Shown: positions 17,059 to 26,710 of the stretch, piece after piece
How the letters are laid out: each line of letters opens with the position of its first letter
How positions within the stretch are numbered: the first letter of the stretch is position 1
Source of the DNA: JBCCSZ01 sp039821145
GTDB lineage: Bacteria > Bacteroidota > Bacteroidia > Chitinophagales > Saprospiraceae
DNA length: 64,000 bases
Reading direction: 5' to 3'
Assembly: GCA_039821145.1 (NCBI GenBank)
Contig: JBCBOS010000022.1
Span: forward strand, 101,467 to 165,466
Position numbers and translations under genes: made by a program
Notes under the pieces: model-generated
What the model was told of the DNA's origin: nothing
Seen by the model: the letters and a program-made list of their open reading frames with translations, nothing else
Database searches by the model: none

Positions 17059-17760
17059 ATGCCCAAGATGCACATTTACCAAGACAATCAGGCGGTCGCT
17101 GCGGCCTTTGCTGCTTATCTGGAAGAGCAAATCCGGGGAGCCAAATATTTTCACATGGCTTTGTCGGGTGGCAGTACGCCCAAGGCATTGTTTGCCCACC
17201 TGGCCGCTGCCTATGCGGATCGCATTGATTGGCAAAAGCTTCACCTGTATTGGGGCGACGAACGTTGTGTGCCTCCGGATGATGAGCAGAGCAACTATCG
17301 GATGACCCACGAGCAACTCCTTCAACACGTTGACATTCCGACCGAGAACATCCATCGGGTCCGAGGAGAGGAGGAGCCAGCAGTGGAGGTCCAGCGATAT
17401 GGACATTTGATTGAGTCGCGCTTACCAATTGTGAATGGACGGCCCTCTTTTGATCTGGTCATATTGGGAATGGGAGCAGACGGCCATACGGCTTCGATCT
17501 TTCCACACGAAATGGAATTGTTGACCGCTGCCGATCATTGTGCCGTGGCGACTCATCCCGATTCTGGCCAACGAAGAATTAGTCTGACCGGGGAGGTGAT
17601 CCGGGCGGCAAGGCAAATACATTTTTTGGTGACGGGTACTTCTAAATCGCCTGTGGTGAAGGAAATTTTCCACCAGACGGGTGCCTACGAATCCTATCCT
17701 GCCTACCACATCCAGAAAGGGGAGTGGTGGATGGACAAGGGGGCCTCGGGAGAGTTGTAG
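17059..17760 (+). CDS. pgl: 6-phosphogluconolactonase
   Basis: The enzyme hydrolyses 6-phosphogluconolactone to 6-phosphogluconate, the step between zwf and gnd. From the ATG at 17059 it has 233 residues, the usual size of the DevB/SOL type. FHMALSGGSTPKALF near residue 35 binds phosphate. HLYWGDERCVPPDDEQSNYRM and LVILGMGADGHTASIFP carry the active-site residues. FLVTGTSKSPVVKEI is the closing conserved block. The TTG six bases upstream is a less likely start. The next gene, a HEAT-repeat protein, starts 26 bp after the stop and may be in the same transcript. Confidence 0.96.
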   Translation: MPKMHIYQDNQAVAAAFAAYLEEQIRGAKYFHMALSGGSTPKALFAHLAAAYADRIDWQKLHLYWGDERCVPPDDEQSNYRMTHEQLLQHVDIPTENIHRVRGEEEPAVEVQRYGHLIESRLPIVNGRPSFDLVILGMGADGHTASIFPHEMELLTAADHCAVATHPDSGQRRISLTGEVIRAARQIHFLVTGTSKSPVVKEIFHQTGAYESYPAYHIQKGEWWMDKGASGEL

Positions 17761-17785
17761 ATGTTTCAAATTCCAATCTGATACA

Positions 17786-19252
17786 ATGGACGAATCAAGA
17801 AAAAAAGCCATCCTTCGCAATTTGATCAACAGCCTGGAAACGGGGGGAGAAAAGGATCGTTTGTATGCCATCGACGAATTGGTTGAGATGCCTCATCCGG
17901 ACAGCATCCCTGTTTTGGTCAGAAGCCTTGCGGATGCCAATGAAACGATTCGCGACAAGGCGGCCCAGCTTTTGCCAGAGATCGATCCAGAGTGGGAACG
18001 GTCGGCAGCGGTTGAGGAGTCAGTGCCTTTTTTGGTCCGCTTGCTGGGGGCCAATTCCAAGGAGCGTTCCCGATTGGCGTCTCGATTGTTGTTGCGCTTT
18101 CAGGCAGTGAGTTTGCCCGCTTTGCTGGCTGGACTGGAAGCCTCAGAGGATGCCGACTTCCAGTGGAAGGCCTTGCACATTCTGCGGCAAATGACAATTG
18201 ATACATCTGCTGCCGTTCCTGCCTTGATTCAATTGTTGGCCCGGGAAAATACGACCGTCAAAGAAGCTTGCATACAGGCCTTGGCCGAAGCAGATCCCCA
18301 AAGTCTGCAAATCTCTGAAGCCATCGGTCGGGAGTTGGGGCATCCTCAGTCGCCCGTTCGCTTGGCAGCGGCAGAGGCTCTTGGAAAGTTTGAGGCAATC
18401 TCCCTTTCTACCATCCAAGCCTTGGTCAGGAGTTTGTTGGATGGAGAGGCCAAGGTGCGAACGGCAGCTGCAGAGGCATTGATCCAAATCGGAGCCACCG
18501 CAATGCCGGATTTGTTGCATTTAATTGGGGAGCGGAGGGAGCTTCGAAAGTTGCGCTTGTTGGAATTGCAAAAAACCAAAGGCAGCTTGTTCAAAGGTGT
18601 GAATTGGGATGCATTTGTCATGGAGCCTTACAAAGCCAATCAAAACATCAGTTGGCATTTCAAGGATGCATTGGATGCCTTGCGACAGGTGGAGGCTGGA
18701 TTGGCCGAGGGCATTCGGGTCGTTGCCCAGATCGGAGGGGAGTCCTTGGAAGCAGTATCGGCCTTGCAGGAAGCATTGACCGATGACAATCCGACCGTCC
18801 GCATGGCTGCTGTCAAAGCACTCGGCACGCTGGGGCCTGCAGCCGAAGACAGTACAGCAGATTTGCTTCGGCAATTTGAGCAAGCCAATCCCAATGATTT
18901 GGAAGCCATTGTTCGATCTCTCAACCAAGTTGACCCCAACTGGGCCACGACAGAACAGGCCCGCCCTTTTTTGCAATACCTCATCAATTGTCTGGCCTCC
19001 AACGAGCGAAAAGTTTCTGCGATCCTCGCCCTCCGATCCATTGACCGGCAAGTGGTCGACTACCTCATTCAACAATTGGACAGCAAAGACCGCATCATCC
19101 GAAAAGAAATTGTCATGTTGTTGGGAGTGCTTGGCGAAAATGCCCGGGCAGCTCTTCCATTTTTGAACAAATTGGCTGCAGAAGATGGCAATCGCTTGAT
19201 CCGGGAGGCCTCCCAAGACGCCATCCGACAGATAGAACCCGGCGAGGAATAG
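17786..19252 (+). CDS. HEAT-repeat protein
   Basis: From the ATG at 17786 the protein has 488 residues made almost entirely of paired helices. HEAT-type repeats are visible throughout, for example HPDSIPVLVRSLADANETIR, SPVRLAAAEALGKFEAISL, AKVRTAAAEALIQIGATAMP, PTVRMAAVKALGTLGPAAED and DRIIRKEIVMLLGVLGENAR. Such solenoids are protein-binding scaffolds; no enzyme domain or signal peptide is seen, so it is probably cytoplasmic. It follows pgl closely, and its partner is unknown. Confidence 0.85.
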   Translation: MDESRKKAILRNLINSLETGGEKDRLYAIDELVEMPHPDSIPVLVRSLADANETIRDKAAQLLPEIDPEWERSAAVEESVPFLVRLLGANSKERSRLASRLLLRFQAVSLPALLAGLEASEDADFQWKALHILRQMTIDTSAAVPALIQLLARENTTVKEACIQALAEADPQSLQISEAIGRELGHPQSPVRLAAAEALGKFEAISLSTIQALVRSLLDGEAKVRTAAAEALIQIGATAMPDLLHLIGERRELRKLRLLELQKTKGSLFKGVNWDAFVMEPYKANQNISWHFKDALDALRQVEAGLAEGIRVVAQIGGESLEAVSALQEALTDDNPTVRMAAVKALGTLGPAAEDSTADLLRQFEQANPNDLEAIVRSLNQVDPNWATTEQARPFLQYLINCLASNERKVSAILALRSIDRQVVDYLIQQLDSKDRIIRKEIVMLLGVLGENARAALPFLNKLAAEDGNRLIREASQDAIRQIEPGEE

Positions 19253-19272
19253 AACGCCTCACTGACCCACCT

Positions 19273-19305
19273 TGCGCGTTCAGATAAAATGCATGCGCGT
19301 TCAGA
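19273..19305 (+). promoter_or_regulatory. Direct repeat with LytTR-type geometry upstream of the small secreted protein
   Basis: TGCGCGTTCAGA occurs at 19273-19284 and again at 19294-19305, 21 bp apart start to start. The inner CGTTCAG of each copy fits the last seven positions of the published LytTR site [TA][AC][CA]GTTN[AG][TG], and LytTR sites are direct repeats separated by 12-13 bp. This spacing fits. A LytTR regulator is encoded 3.6 kb away. It lies 91 bp before the next start codon. Confidence 0.5.
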
Positions 19306-19395
19306 CTCAATCCGCTTTGCAAAACTGGACAAGGGAGAGCAGATAACTTACCTTGTTGTCATCATTTTATTGTTCACCCTAAACATTTGTAAAGC

Positions 19396-19824
19396 ATGAA
19401 AAAATTGATCATTGGCAAAGCCCTCGTCCTGTCTTGTTTGTTGGGAATGTTCATGTTGACGGTCGCATTTACCAGTGCGGAGACAGCCGGAGTATCCAAT
19501 GTCGCTTCTGTGGAAGTGGTAGACGATGCCGCAGCGAGTGGCCCTTGCACAGCGAGAATTCGCGTCACCACTGCCAACATTCCTTCTGGTGCCAACTGGG
19601 GCGTAACTGTTTTTCAAAATGGCGTGCAAATCGCCCAATTCACAACCACAGGCCGTTTCACCGTGACCTTGGAAGATGACGCCAACATCTCCATTTGCGC
19701 AGATGCGTCTGACATCGACGTACCCCACAGCATCAACGTCGTTTACGATGTGGCCAATGGACCGAGTGGATCGTTTTCTTATCCAACTCAGACTTGCGCC
19801 ACTTTTGTATCAGATTGTTGCTAG
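19396..19824 (+). CDS. Small secreted protein of unknown function
   Basis: This 142-residue protein has a clear Sec signal peptide (LVLSCLLGMFMLTVAFTSAE). The mature part is strand-rich: PCTARIRVTTANIPSGANWG, then VTVFQNGVQIAQFTTTGRFT and HSINVVYDVANGPSGSFSY. It has five Cys in the mature part, and the chain ends in CC. The layout suggests a small beta-sandwich held by disulfides, secreted or periplasmic. No family was recognised. A direct repeat matching LytTR-site geometry lies upstream, so control by the adjacent two-component cluster is possible. Confidence 0.7.
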   Translation: MKKLIIGKALVLSCLLGMFMLTVAFTSAETAGVSNVASVEVVDDAAASGPCTARIRVTTANIPSGANWGVTVFQNGVQIAQFTTTGRFTVTLEDDANISICADASDIDVPHSINVVYDVANGPSGSFSYPTQTCATFVSDCC

Positions 19825-19987
19825 AGTCTTTTTGAGATTCTGAGTAGATAAGTTTTGTAGTGCAAATGGACGGCAATGCCGAATCCTTTCGAAATGTCAG
19901 ATGACACATTCTGCAAAACTTAACTGGTCGGAAATATTTTCTAAGAATGATTGTCTCATGCCAGCCTTGTGTTGGTGTGGGACTTTT

Positions 19988-22969
19988 TTAGTTGTATCCT
20001 TCATAAATGGGCAAAGTGAGGATGGCCTGGGTACCGGTTTTGCTTGGGTATTTTTGCGATAGATCAGAAATGTTGAGCGAAGCCAACTGTGTTTCGATTT
20101 GGTCGTTGATGATGTCGATTTGTTGCTGGATGATGTCCAGGCCCATAGATTGGTGGAGGGTGGAACTGTTTCGGTATTCTTTGCTTTTGTGAAGTCCAAT
20201 GCCATTGTCGGTGACACATATCTGGATGAGTTTTCCCGGAATGCTGATGTGAAATTGGATGTGGATTTCTCCATCGTTTTTTCTTTCTTTGAAGGCGTGC
20301 TTGACGGCATTTTCGACCAGGGGTTGTATCAGAAGGGCGGGCAGGTACCAGTGGTGAGCAGAGAGCTCTTCTGGCAATTCAATTTCGTAAGAAAACAGCT
20401 TTGGGAAGCGCATTTTTTCCAGGGAAAGATAGTTTTCCAAAAAGTCAATTTCTTCTGCTATGCTGATGTACTGCAGCCTGGAAAAACGGAGGCTGTTGCG
20501 GATGAGTTTGGAAAAATTGGAAAGGTATTCATTGGCCCGGAAAACGTCTTGTCGGACGATGAAGTTTTGGATCGAATTGAGCACATTGTAGATGAAGTGT
20601 GGGTTCATCTGATTGCGAAGTGTCAAGAGTTCTGCCTGCTTGGTTTTTAGCTCTGCTGTTGCAATTCGTTGTCGTTGTGCTTGCTGGATTTTTTCTCGTT
20701 TGTTTCTCAATTGATACAGCCAGTTGATGAGTCCACCCAGTCCCAATAATACGGCCAATCGAAACAAGAGCGTTTGGCTGAAATGAGGCAAAATTTGGAA
20801 GTGGTACCGAATGGGGTTTGTGCTCCATTCTCCTTGTCGATTTCGGGCGGCTGCCTCGAAGGTGTATTGTCCGGCTGCCAGGTCGTTGTAGCGGGCATTT
20901 CGGTCGTTGGTATAGATCCAGGAGCTGTCTACCGATTCGGTGTTGCGGAGTCGATAGCGGTAGAAGGTATGCTTCTTGGAGCGTTGGTAAGAGATGCCTG
21001 TGAATTGAAAGTGGATGTTGTTTTGCTTGTGAGAAAAAGTTTGTGAATGGGAAGAGTCTCTGCTCAATGTTTGGTTGTTGATGTTTACTTGGTCGAGAGA
21101 AATGTTGGGGACGGGATAGCTTTTGTATTGGAAAATATCTGGTGAAAAATAATTGATGCCTCCATTGGTAGCGACAAAAATTTGGTCATTCCAGAGTTGG
21201 ATGTCATTGATGTAATTGCTGAGCAATCCATCCTGGTCGCTGAGCTGGTCGATGGCTTTGATTTCAAAATGGGGTAGGGCGGTGTAACTGATTCGTTGCA
21301 GCCCCTTGTTGGTCCCGGCCCAGAGAGTGGAATCGTTTTCCAAAAAGATTCGATTGACCATATTGCTGTTGAGCTGGGTGCCTGAGATTTGAATCAGTGT
21401 ATCGCTTGTCAAATAGCAAAGTCCATTTCCGACTGTGGCCAGCCAGAGGTTGCCCAGAGAATCGTACAAGATGTCATTGATGCGGGTTTGGTCCAATGGG
21501 GGCTTGAGGATGGCTTGGGGGTGGAGGAATTGGTAATTTGTAATCTTATACAATCCTTGGCCACTGCCAATCCAAAGGATGCTGTCTTGTTCCAGCAAGC
21601 AGATTGTACGTTTTTCGATGCTGCTTCTGGGGACAGTTTTTTGCAGTTTGAGACTGTCGTAAATGATGAAATTGTTTACGCCATATCCGACCAATTGATT
21701 GTTGGCCAGAGGAAAAGTGTGTTTGTCGAAATGGACGTTTTCCGGATCGACGATTTGTCCGGTTTGGAGGTTGAAGCTGTTGTAGCCAGTATACAACAGA
21801 GAATCTTTCAGATTGAAATCCCATAGGTTTCCAATGAGTCGGTCATTTTGAAAAAGCAATTTTTGTTGAAGCTGTTTGTTCAGTGCAATCATTTTGCCGC
21901 TGGACGTACTGAAGATAAGTTGATCCCGATAGGTGCGAAAAGCGTATGTATTTTCCTCACTGAGAAGCGATGGAGACCCTGGCAAGACTTGGATGGAAAA
22001 AGAAGGAATTTGGAAGATGCCTTTTTCCAAGGTCGTCACCCAGTAATGTTGTTCCTCGTCTTGTTCGACATCTGTGACTGTCAGTCCATTTAGGTATCGT
22101 TCTGCTTTCTTTCTGAGATCGCCATCTCGGTAGATCAACAAGCCTCTTGTGGTACCAACCAATAGGTTGTTATTTATATCGGTAAACAGGCAATCAATGC
22201 GGTGGTCGAGATGAAGCTTGTTTGTCTCGACGTATGTATTCTGTACAGAATCAAAAGAATGTTGGTACAATGTTTTGGTGAAAAGGGAGGTAAAAAACAA
22301 CTCTTGTCGGAGGCGGGTGAAGTAAAATTTTCTCAGCGCACTGGTGTCGGGTAAGAGGTAATTGCCAAGGTCAAAATAGAATTGATTTTCGATCTCAATT
22401 TGCGAAAATCGATCCTTCATGTCGCTGGAGGGAACCAACTGGAATTGACTTTCTGAAGGGGCAATATCCAAGATGACTGGAGGGAAGGGTTTGCGAGAAG
22501 GCCATACATACAATTCATCATTGGGTCCCCATGCAATGCCCGAAAGCCAAATTGGGCCATTGAATCGCTCGTTTCTTTTCAGTCCTTTGATGGATGTCCA
22601 CAGTTCTTTGTTGTACTCATAAGAGAAGATGGTTTCGTTTTCAATGTAGCTCAATTGGCAGCCAAGACCGGTCATCCAAATTTGACCTTGTGGGGATTTG
22701 AACATGTGCAAGATCGTATTGTTCGGCAAGCCATCTTGGGTGGTGAAGGTGGTAAATTCATAGCCGTCGTAGCGGCACAGTCCTCGGTCTGTTGCAAACC
22801 ACAATTTTCCATTTTTGTCCCTTTCTACATCGTAGACTTCCGAGCTGGGCAGTCCGCTGTTGACATCGTAATTGGTGTATGCGATGTTTTGGGATTGGCT
22901 GGTCTGCACCTGCAACATAAGGCCTGTCAATAGTGCAATCAGAATGAGTGTGTAGGCATCTGATTTCAT
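19988..22969 (-). CDS. Beta-propeller sensor histidine kinase of the LytS/YehU type (copy B)
   Basis: The protein has 993 residues: signal peptide (to about 26), a periplasmic two-component-regulator propeller (repeats such as GLPSSEVYDVERDKNGKLWF, GLCRYDGYEF, GLPNNTILHM, and later DQTRINDILYDSLGNLWLAT), a Y_Y_Y domain (FQFTGISYQR, YRLRNTESVDSSWIYTNDRN), one membrane helix near 735-755, then a LytS-type kinase domain. The phosphoacceptor is His791 in MNPHFIYNVLNSIQ; the ATP-binding asparagine is in PLVENAVKHAF and the G box is DNGIGL. It overlaps the regulator gene by 4 bp and is a close paralogue of the kinase at 23714-26710. The input signal is unknown. Confidence 0.93.
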   Translation of the reverse strand: MKSDAYTLILIALLTGLMLQVQTSQSQNIAYTNYDVNSGLPSSEVYDVERDKNGKLWFATDRGLCRYDGYEFTTFTTQDGLPNNTILHMFKSPQGQIWMTGLGCQLSYIENETIFSYEYNKELWTSIKGLKRNERFNGPIWLSGIAWGPNDELYVWPSRKPFPPVILDIAPSESQFQLVPSSDMKDRFSQIEIENQFYFDLGNYLLPDTSALRKFYFTRLRQELFFTSLFTKTLYQHSFDSVQNTYVETNKLHLDHRIDCLFTDINNNLLVGTTRGLLIYRDGDLRKKAERYLNGLTVTDVEQDEEQHYWVTTLEKGIFQIPSFSIQVLPGSPSLLSEENTYAFRTYRDQLIFSTSSGKMIALNKQLQQKLLFQNDRLIGNLWDFNLKDSLLYTGYNSFNLQTGQIVDPENVHFDKHTFPLANNQLVGYGVNNFIIYDSLKLQKTVPRSSIEKRTICLLEQDSILWIGSGQGLYKITNYQFLHPQAILKPPLDQTRINDILYDSLGNLWLATVGNGLCYLTSDTLIQISGTQLNSNMVNRIFLENDSTLWAGTNKGLQRISYTALPHFEIKAIDQLSDQDGLLSNYINDIQLWNDQIFVATNGGINYFSPDIFQYKSYPVPNISLDQVNINNQTLSRDSSHSQTFSHKQNNIHFQFTGISYQRSKKHTFYRYRLRNTESVDSSWIYTNDRNARYNDLAAGQYTFEAAARNRQGEWSTNPIRYHFQILPHFSQTLLFRLAVLLGLGGLINWLYQLRNKREKIQQAQRQRIATAELKTKQAELLTLRNQMNPHFIYNVLNSIQNFIVRQDVFRANEYLSNFSKLIRNSLRFSRLQYISIAEEIDFLENYLSLEKMRFPKLFSYEIELPEELSAHHWYLPALLIQPLVENAVKHAFKERKNDGEIHIQFHISIPGKLIQICVTDNGIGLHKSKEYRNSSTLHQSMGLDIIQQQIDIINDQIETQLASLNISDLSQKYPSKTGTQAILTLPIYEGYN

Positions 22970-23730
22970 ATTTTTCCCAGACCTTTTAGCCGTTCGACAA
23001 ACTCGGTTTTGCGACGGATGGCCACTGGCAGAACTGCCTCGCTCTGCATCTGTACTTTCCCTCCTCGGCCAGCCAAGTATTGAACGACATTTTGGATGTT
23101 GATGAGGTAGGATTTGTGGATGCGAAAAAATTGATTGCTCGGCAGCAGGGCCTCGTAATATCCCATGTGGTGGATGGCCAGTTGAGATTGGCCGTTGCTC
23201 AGATGAAACCGAGCATAGTTGCCATCTGCTTCGACATAGTTGATCTGGTCGAGGTGCAACAGTTTGTATCCTTTGCTGCCACTGAGGATCAATTGGTTGT
23301 GAGGGCGAAGAGGTTTGTTCAATTGGTCTTTGAGAAGTTGGTATTGCTGGTGGGTGGTCAAGCGATCTGTTTGGCGGACACGTTCGATGGCGATGGTCAA
23401 TTCCCGTAGGTTGACGGGCTTGAGCAGGTAATCCAGGGCACTGTATTTGATGGCCTTGATGGCATATTGATCATAGCCGGTGACCACGACCACCCGGAAA
23501 GGAATGTCTTGGCATTGTTCCAGTATGTCGAAGCCATTACCTCCCGGCATCTCAATGTCCAGAAAGACCAAATCCGGTTGGTGTTTTCGGATGGTGTGGA
23601 CTCCTGTATCTACATCTTCTGCTTGTCCAACAACTTTTACCTGCTGATTGAATTGGTGCAGAGCAAAGTCAAGGAAGTCCCGACTGTTTTGTTCATCGTC
23701 TATGATGACGACTTTAAGGGCTGTATCCAT
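22966..23730 (-). CDS. LytTR-family response regulator
   Basis: The protein has 254 residues. The receiver domain (1-120) has acidic residues DD at 11-12, phosphorylation site Asp58 in LVFLDIEMPGG, Thr84 and Lys104 in LLKP. After a linker, the LytTR DNA-binding domain covers about 150-250: SKGYKLLHLDQINYVEADGN, FFRIHKSYLINI and RRKTEFVERL. It should be phosphorylated by either or both neighbouring kinases. Its start overlaps the end of one kinase gene by 17 bp and its end overlaps the start of the other by 4 bp, so all three are one transcript. Targets probably include sites built as spaced direct repeats. Confidence 0.95.
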   Translation of the reverse strand: MDTALKVVIIDDEQNSRDFLDFALHQFNQQVKVVGQAEDVDTGVHTIRKHQPDLVFLDIEMPGGNGFDILEQCQDIPFRVVVVTGYDQYAIKAIKYSALDYLLKPVNLRELTIAIERVRQTDRLTTHQQYQLLKDQLNKPLRPHNQLILSGSKGYKLLHLDQINYVEADGNYARFHLSNGQSQLAIHHMGYYEALLPSNQFFRIHKSYLINIQNVVQYLAGRGGKVQMQSEAVLPVAIRRKTEFVERLKGLGKI

Positions 23731-26710
23731 GGTAAATGGGTAAAGTTAGTGTAGCGATGGTTCCTGTCTTTTGGGGCTGTTTTTGGGATTGGTCAGAAAT
23801 GGTCAACGATGCCAATTCTGTATCAATTTGGTAGTTGATGATGTCGATTTGTTGTCGAATGATGTCGAGTCCCAATGATTGATGGGAGGAAATGTTTTTT
23901 CGATTTTCCCGACTCTCATTGATGCCAACTCCATTGTCAATGATGTAGATTCGGATGAATTTTTCTGGTGCATTGATGTGAAATTGGATGTTGATTTCAC
24001 CGTGGTGGTCCACTTCTTTGAATGCGTGTTTGACAGCATTTTCGACCAGTGGTTGTATCAGAAGTGCCGGAAGGTGCCAGTAGTGAACAGACAGTTCCTC
24101 GGGCAAGTGAATGTTGTAAGAAAACAAGTGAGGAAAGCGCATTTTTTCCAGAGATAGGTAATTTTCCAAAAAGTCGATTTCTTCTGCAATGCTGATGTAT
24201 TGCAAGCGAGAAAAACGGAGGCTGTTGCGAATGAGTTTGGAAAAATTGGACAGGTATTCATTGGCCTGAAAAATGTCTTGTCGGACAATGAAATTCTGGA
24301 TCGAATTGAGCACATTGTAAATGAAGTGTGGGTTCATTTGGTTGCGCAAAGTCAATAGTTCAGCTTGCTTTGTCTTCAGCTCTGCTGTCGCGATTCTCTG
24401 TTGTTGGGCCTGCTGAATTTTTTCTCGTTTGTTTCTCAATTGGTACAACCAGTGGATGAATCCTCCCAAGCCCAGGAGCATGGCCAGCTGGAAGACAAGG
24501 GTTTGACTAAAGTGAGGCAAAATTTGAAATTCATATCGAACGGGTTCTACACTCCATTCTCCTTGTCGGTTGCGGGCAGCTGCTTCAAAGACATATTTTC
24601 CATCAGGCAAATCGTTGTAGCGCGCATTGCGATCGTTGGTGTAAATCCAAGAACTGTCTGCAGATTCAGGGTCGTAGAGTCGATAGCGGTAGAAGGTATG
24701 CTTGTTGGAGTGTTGGTAGGAGATGCCAGTGAATTGGAAGTGGATGTTGTTTTGGTCGTGGGAGAAAACCTGCGGATGAGACGACTTGTCCAGGGCCTGG
24801 TTGTTGATGCTGACCTGGTCCAGGGAAATGGTGGGGATGGGATACGTTTTTTGTAGGAAATGATCAGGCAAAAAGTAATTGATCCAGTCATCGGTGGCAA
24901 CAAAAACATAGCCATTCCAAGTTTGAATGTCGTTGATGAAATTGCTCAGCAGCCCGTCCTGGGTACCGAGCTGATCGGTTTTGGTGACGCTGAATTGAGG
25001 AGAGGTGGTGTAATGGATGCGGTTGAGGCCCCGATTGGTTGCAATCCACAGCGTCGTATCATTTTCCAACAAAATCCGATTGATCATATTGCTGTTGATC
25101 TGTGGTTCTGTGAGCTGAAACAAGGTATCTGTTGTGTAGTAGCAAAGTCCTTCTCCAACAGTGGCGATCCACATGTTGTCCCTTTTGTCAATTTTCAAAT
25201 CATTGATGCGAGCATTCTGCAATATCGGAATGTCGGCGATTTGAGGATTGAGATAGTCATAGTTGGCAATGGTGTAGAGACCTTTGCTGGATCCCACCCA
25301 AATCAGGCTGTCTTTTTCGAGTACGCAAATGGTCCGATCGTCAATTTTGCTTTTGGGGACGATGACCTTTTCCTTCAGGCTGTCGTAGATGATGAAGTTG
25401 TTCAGCCCATGGCTGAGTAGATGGCCATTTGCCAATTTGAAGAGGTGTTTGCCAAAATGATCGCTTTTTTCATCGATGGTGCGATTGCTTACCAAGTCGA
25501 TGGTATTGGGACCGACGCAAAGAATGGAATTTTTTAGATGAATGTTCCAAAGCTTCCCTCGAAGTCTCTCATCTTGTATCAACAGCTCCTGCTGTAAGTT
25601 GGGGTGAATGGCCAACAATTTCCCTGCAGAACTTCCCATCAAAAGTTGTTCTCGCCAAGTTTGAAGGGACAAAATTTTTTCCTCATCGTGGAGCGATTTG
25701 AACTTGGGGAGAGACTTGATCGAAAAAGAGGGAACCTGAAAAATGCCTTTTTCCAAGCTGGTAATCCAATAGTGTTTTTCGGCATCCTGAATGACATTGG
25801 TAATGGTCAATTCTTTGAAATAGCGCTCTGGTTCGTTGGCCAAATCTCCCTGTGGGTAGAGAAACAAACCTTGGCTGGTACCCACCAGAAGATTGCCGTA
25901 TGCGTCGAAGAACAGGCAGTCGATCATGGGGGCGATGAAAATGGTTGCTGTTTCCACATACTGTTGCTGTTGGTCATCGAAAGAGTAGCGATGCAAGGTC
26001 CCATCGAAAGCATAGGTGAGAAAAACATCTTTTCCTTTACGTACGGCATAATGATCAGCGCAAACATTGCTATCTGGGATGATGCATGTTCCTGCATCGT
26101 AATAGAGCATGTCGTCTATTTCCAGTGTGGGAAAGCAGTTCCTCAACTTGTCAATTTCATATTTTTGAAAAAGCTCTTTGTTGGAATCAAGTTGAAAAAT
26201 GCAGGAGATGAAAGGTCTGCGAGAGGGCCACAAATACATATCGCCTTCCGAGTCCCATGCGAGTCCTGCCACCCACAGTGAGCCATTGCTTCTGTGTCTT
26301 CTTTTTGTCTCTTTGATGTATTTCAGAAGTTGTGCGTTGTGGCTGAAGGGAATGATGCGATCACTCTCTATGTAACTCAGCTTGCCACCGATCCCCACCA
26401 ACCAGAGCCTTCCTGTGGGCGACGGAATGATCTGTATGATGGTATTGTCCGCTAGTCCATCTCGGGTGGTGAAGGTCTTGAATTCGTATCCATCGTAGCG
26501 GCATACTCCTCTGTCGGTTGCAAACCAGAGTTTCCCATTGGCAGCAATTTCTACATCGTATACCTCAGAGCTGGGCAGTCCGTTGTTGACATTGAAGTTG
26601 GTGAAATAAGGGTTTTGACTCTGGCCGTTGTAAGCAAGGAAGAGCAAGCAAGTGAACAGACTTGTGATTGGCACAGCAAGTGCCGACAAATGACCAGAGG
26701 TGTTTATCAT
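23714..26710 (-). CDS. Beta-propeller sensor histidine kinase of the LytS/YehU type (copy A, first gene of the operon)
   Basis: The protein has 998 residues with the same plan as its neighbour: signal peptide, propeller (GLPSSEVYDVEIAANGKLWF, GVCRYDGYEF, GLADNTIIQI), Y_Y_Y domain, a membrane helix near 740-760 and a LytS-type kinase domain with His795 in MNPHFIYNVLNSIQ. The kinase domains of the two proteins are almost identical over long stretches (EYLSNFSKLIRNSLRFSRLQ and nearby), while the propellers differ more, so the pair looks like a duplication with diverging input. It ends 17 bp inside the regulator gene. Confidence 0.93.
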   Translation of the reverse strand: MINTSGHLSALAVPITSLFTCLLFLAYNGQSQNPYFTNFNVNNGLPSSEVYDVEIAANGKLWFATDRGVCRYDGYEFKTFTTRDGLADNTIIQIIPSPTGRLWLVGIGGKLSYIESDRIIPFSHNAQLLKYIKETKRRHRSNGSLWVAGLAWDSEGDMYLWPSRRPFISCIFQLDSNKELFQKYEIDKLRNCFPTLEIDDMLYYDAGTCIIPDSNVCADHYAVRKGKDVFLTYAFDGTLHRYSFDDQQQQYVETATIFIAPMIDCLFFDAYGNLLVGTSQGLFLYPQGDLANEPERYFKELTITNVIQDAEKHYWITSLEKGIFQVPSFSIKSLPKFKSLHDEEKILSLQTWREQLLMGSSAGKLLAIHPNLQQELLIQDERLRGKLWNIHLKNSILCVGPNTIDLVSNRTIDEKSDHFGKHLFKLANGHLLSHGLNNFIIYDSLKEKVIVPKSKIDDRTICVLEKDSLIWVGSSKGLYTIANYDYLNPQIADIPILQNARINDLKIDKRDNMWIATVGEGLCYYTTDTLFQLTEPQINSNMINRILLENDTTLWIATNRGLNRIHYTTSPQFSVTKTDQLGTQDGLLSNFINDIQTWNGYVFVATDDWINYFLPDHFLQKTYPIPTISLDQVSINNQALDKSSHPQVFSHDQNNIHFQFTGISYQHSNKHTFYRYRLYDPESADSSWIYTNDRNARYNDLPDGKYVFEAAARNRQGEWSVEPVRYEFQILPHFSQTLVFQLAMLLGLGGFIHWLYQLRNKREKIQQAQQQRIATAELKTKQAELLTLRNQMNPHFIYNVLNSIQNFIVRQDIFQANEYLSNFSKLIRNSLRFSRLQYISIAEEIDFLENYLSLEKMRFPHLFSYNIHLPEELSVHYWHLPALLIQPLVENAVKHAFKEVDHHGEINIQFHINAPEKFIRIYIIDNGVGINESRENRKNISSHQSLGLDIIRQQIDIINYQIDTELASLTISDQSQKQPQKTGTIATLTLPIYHGYSP

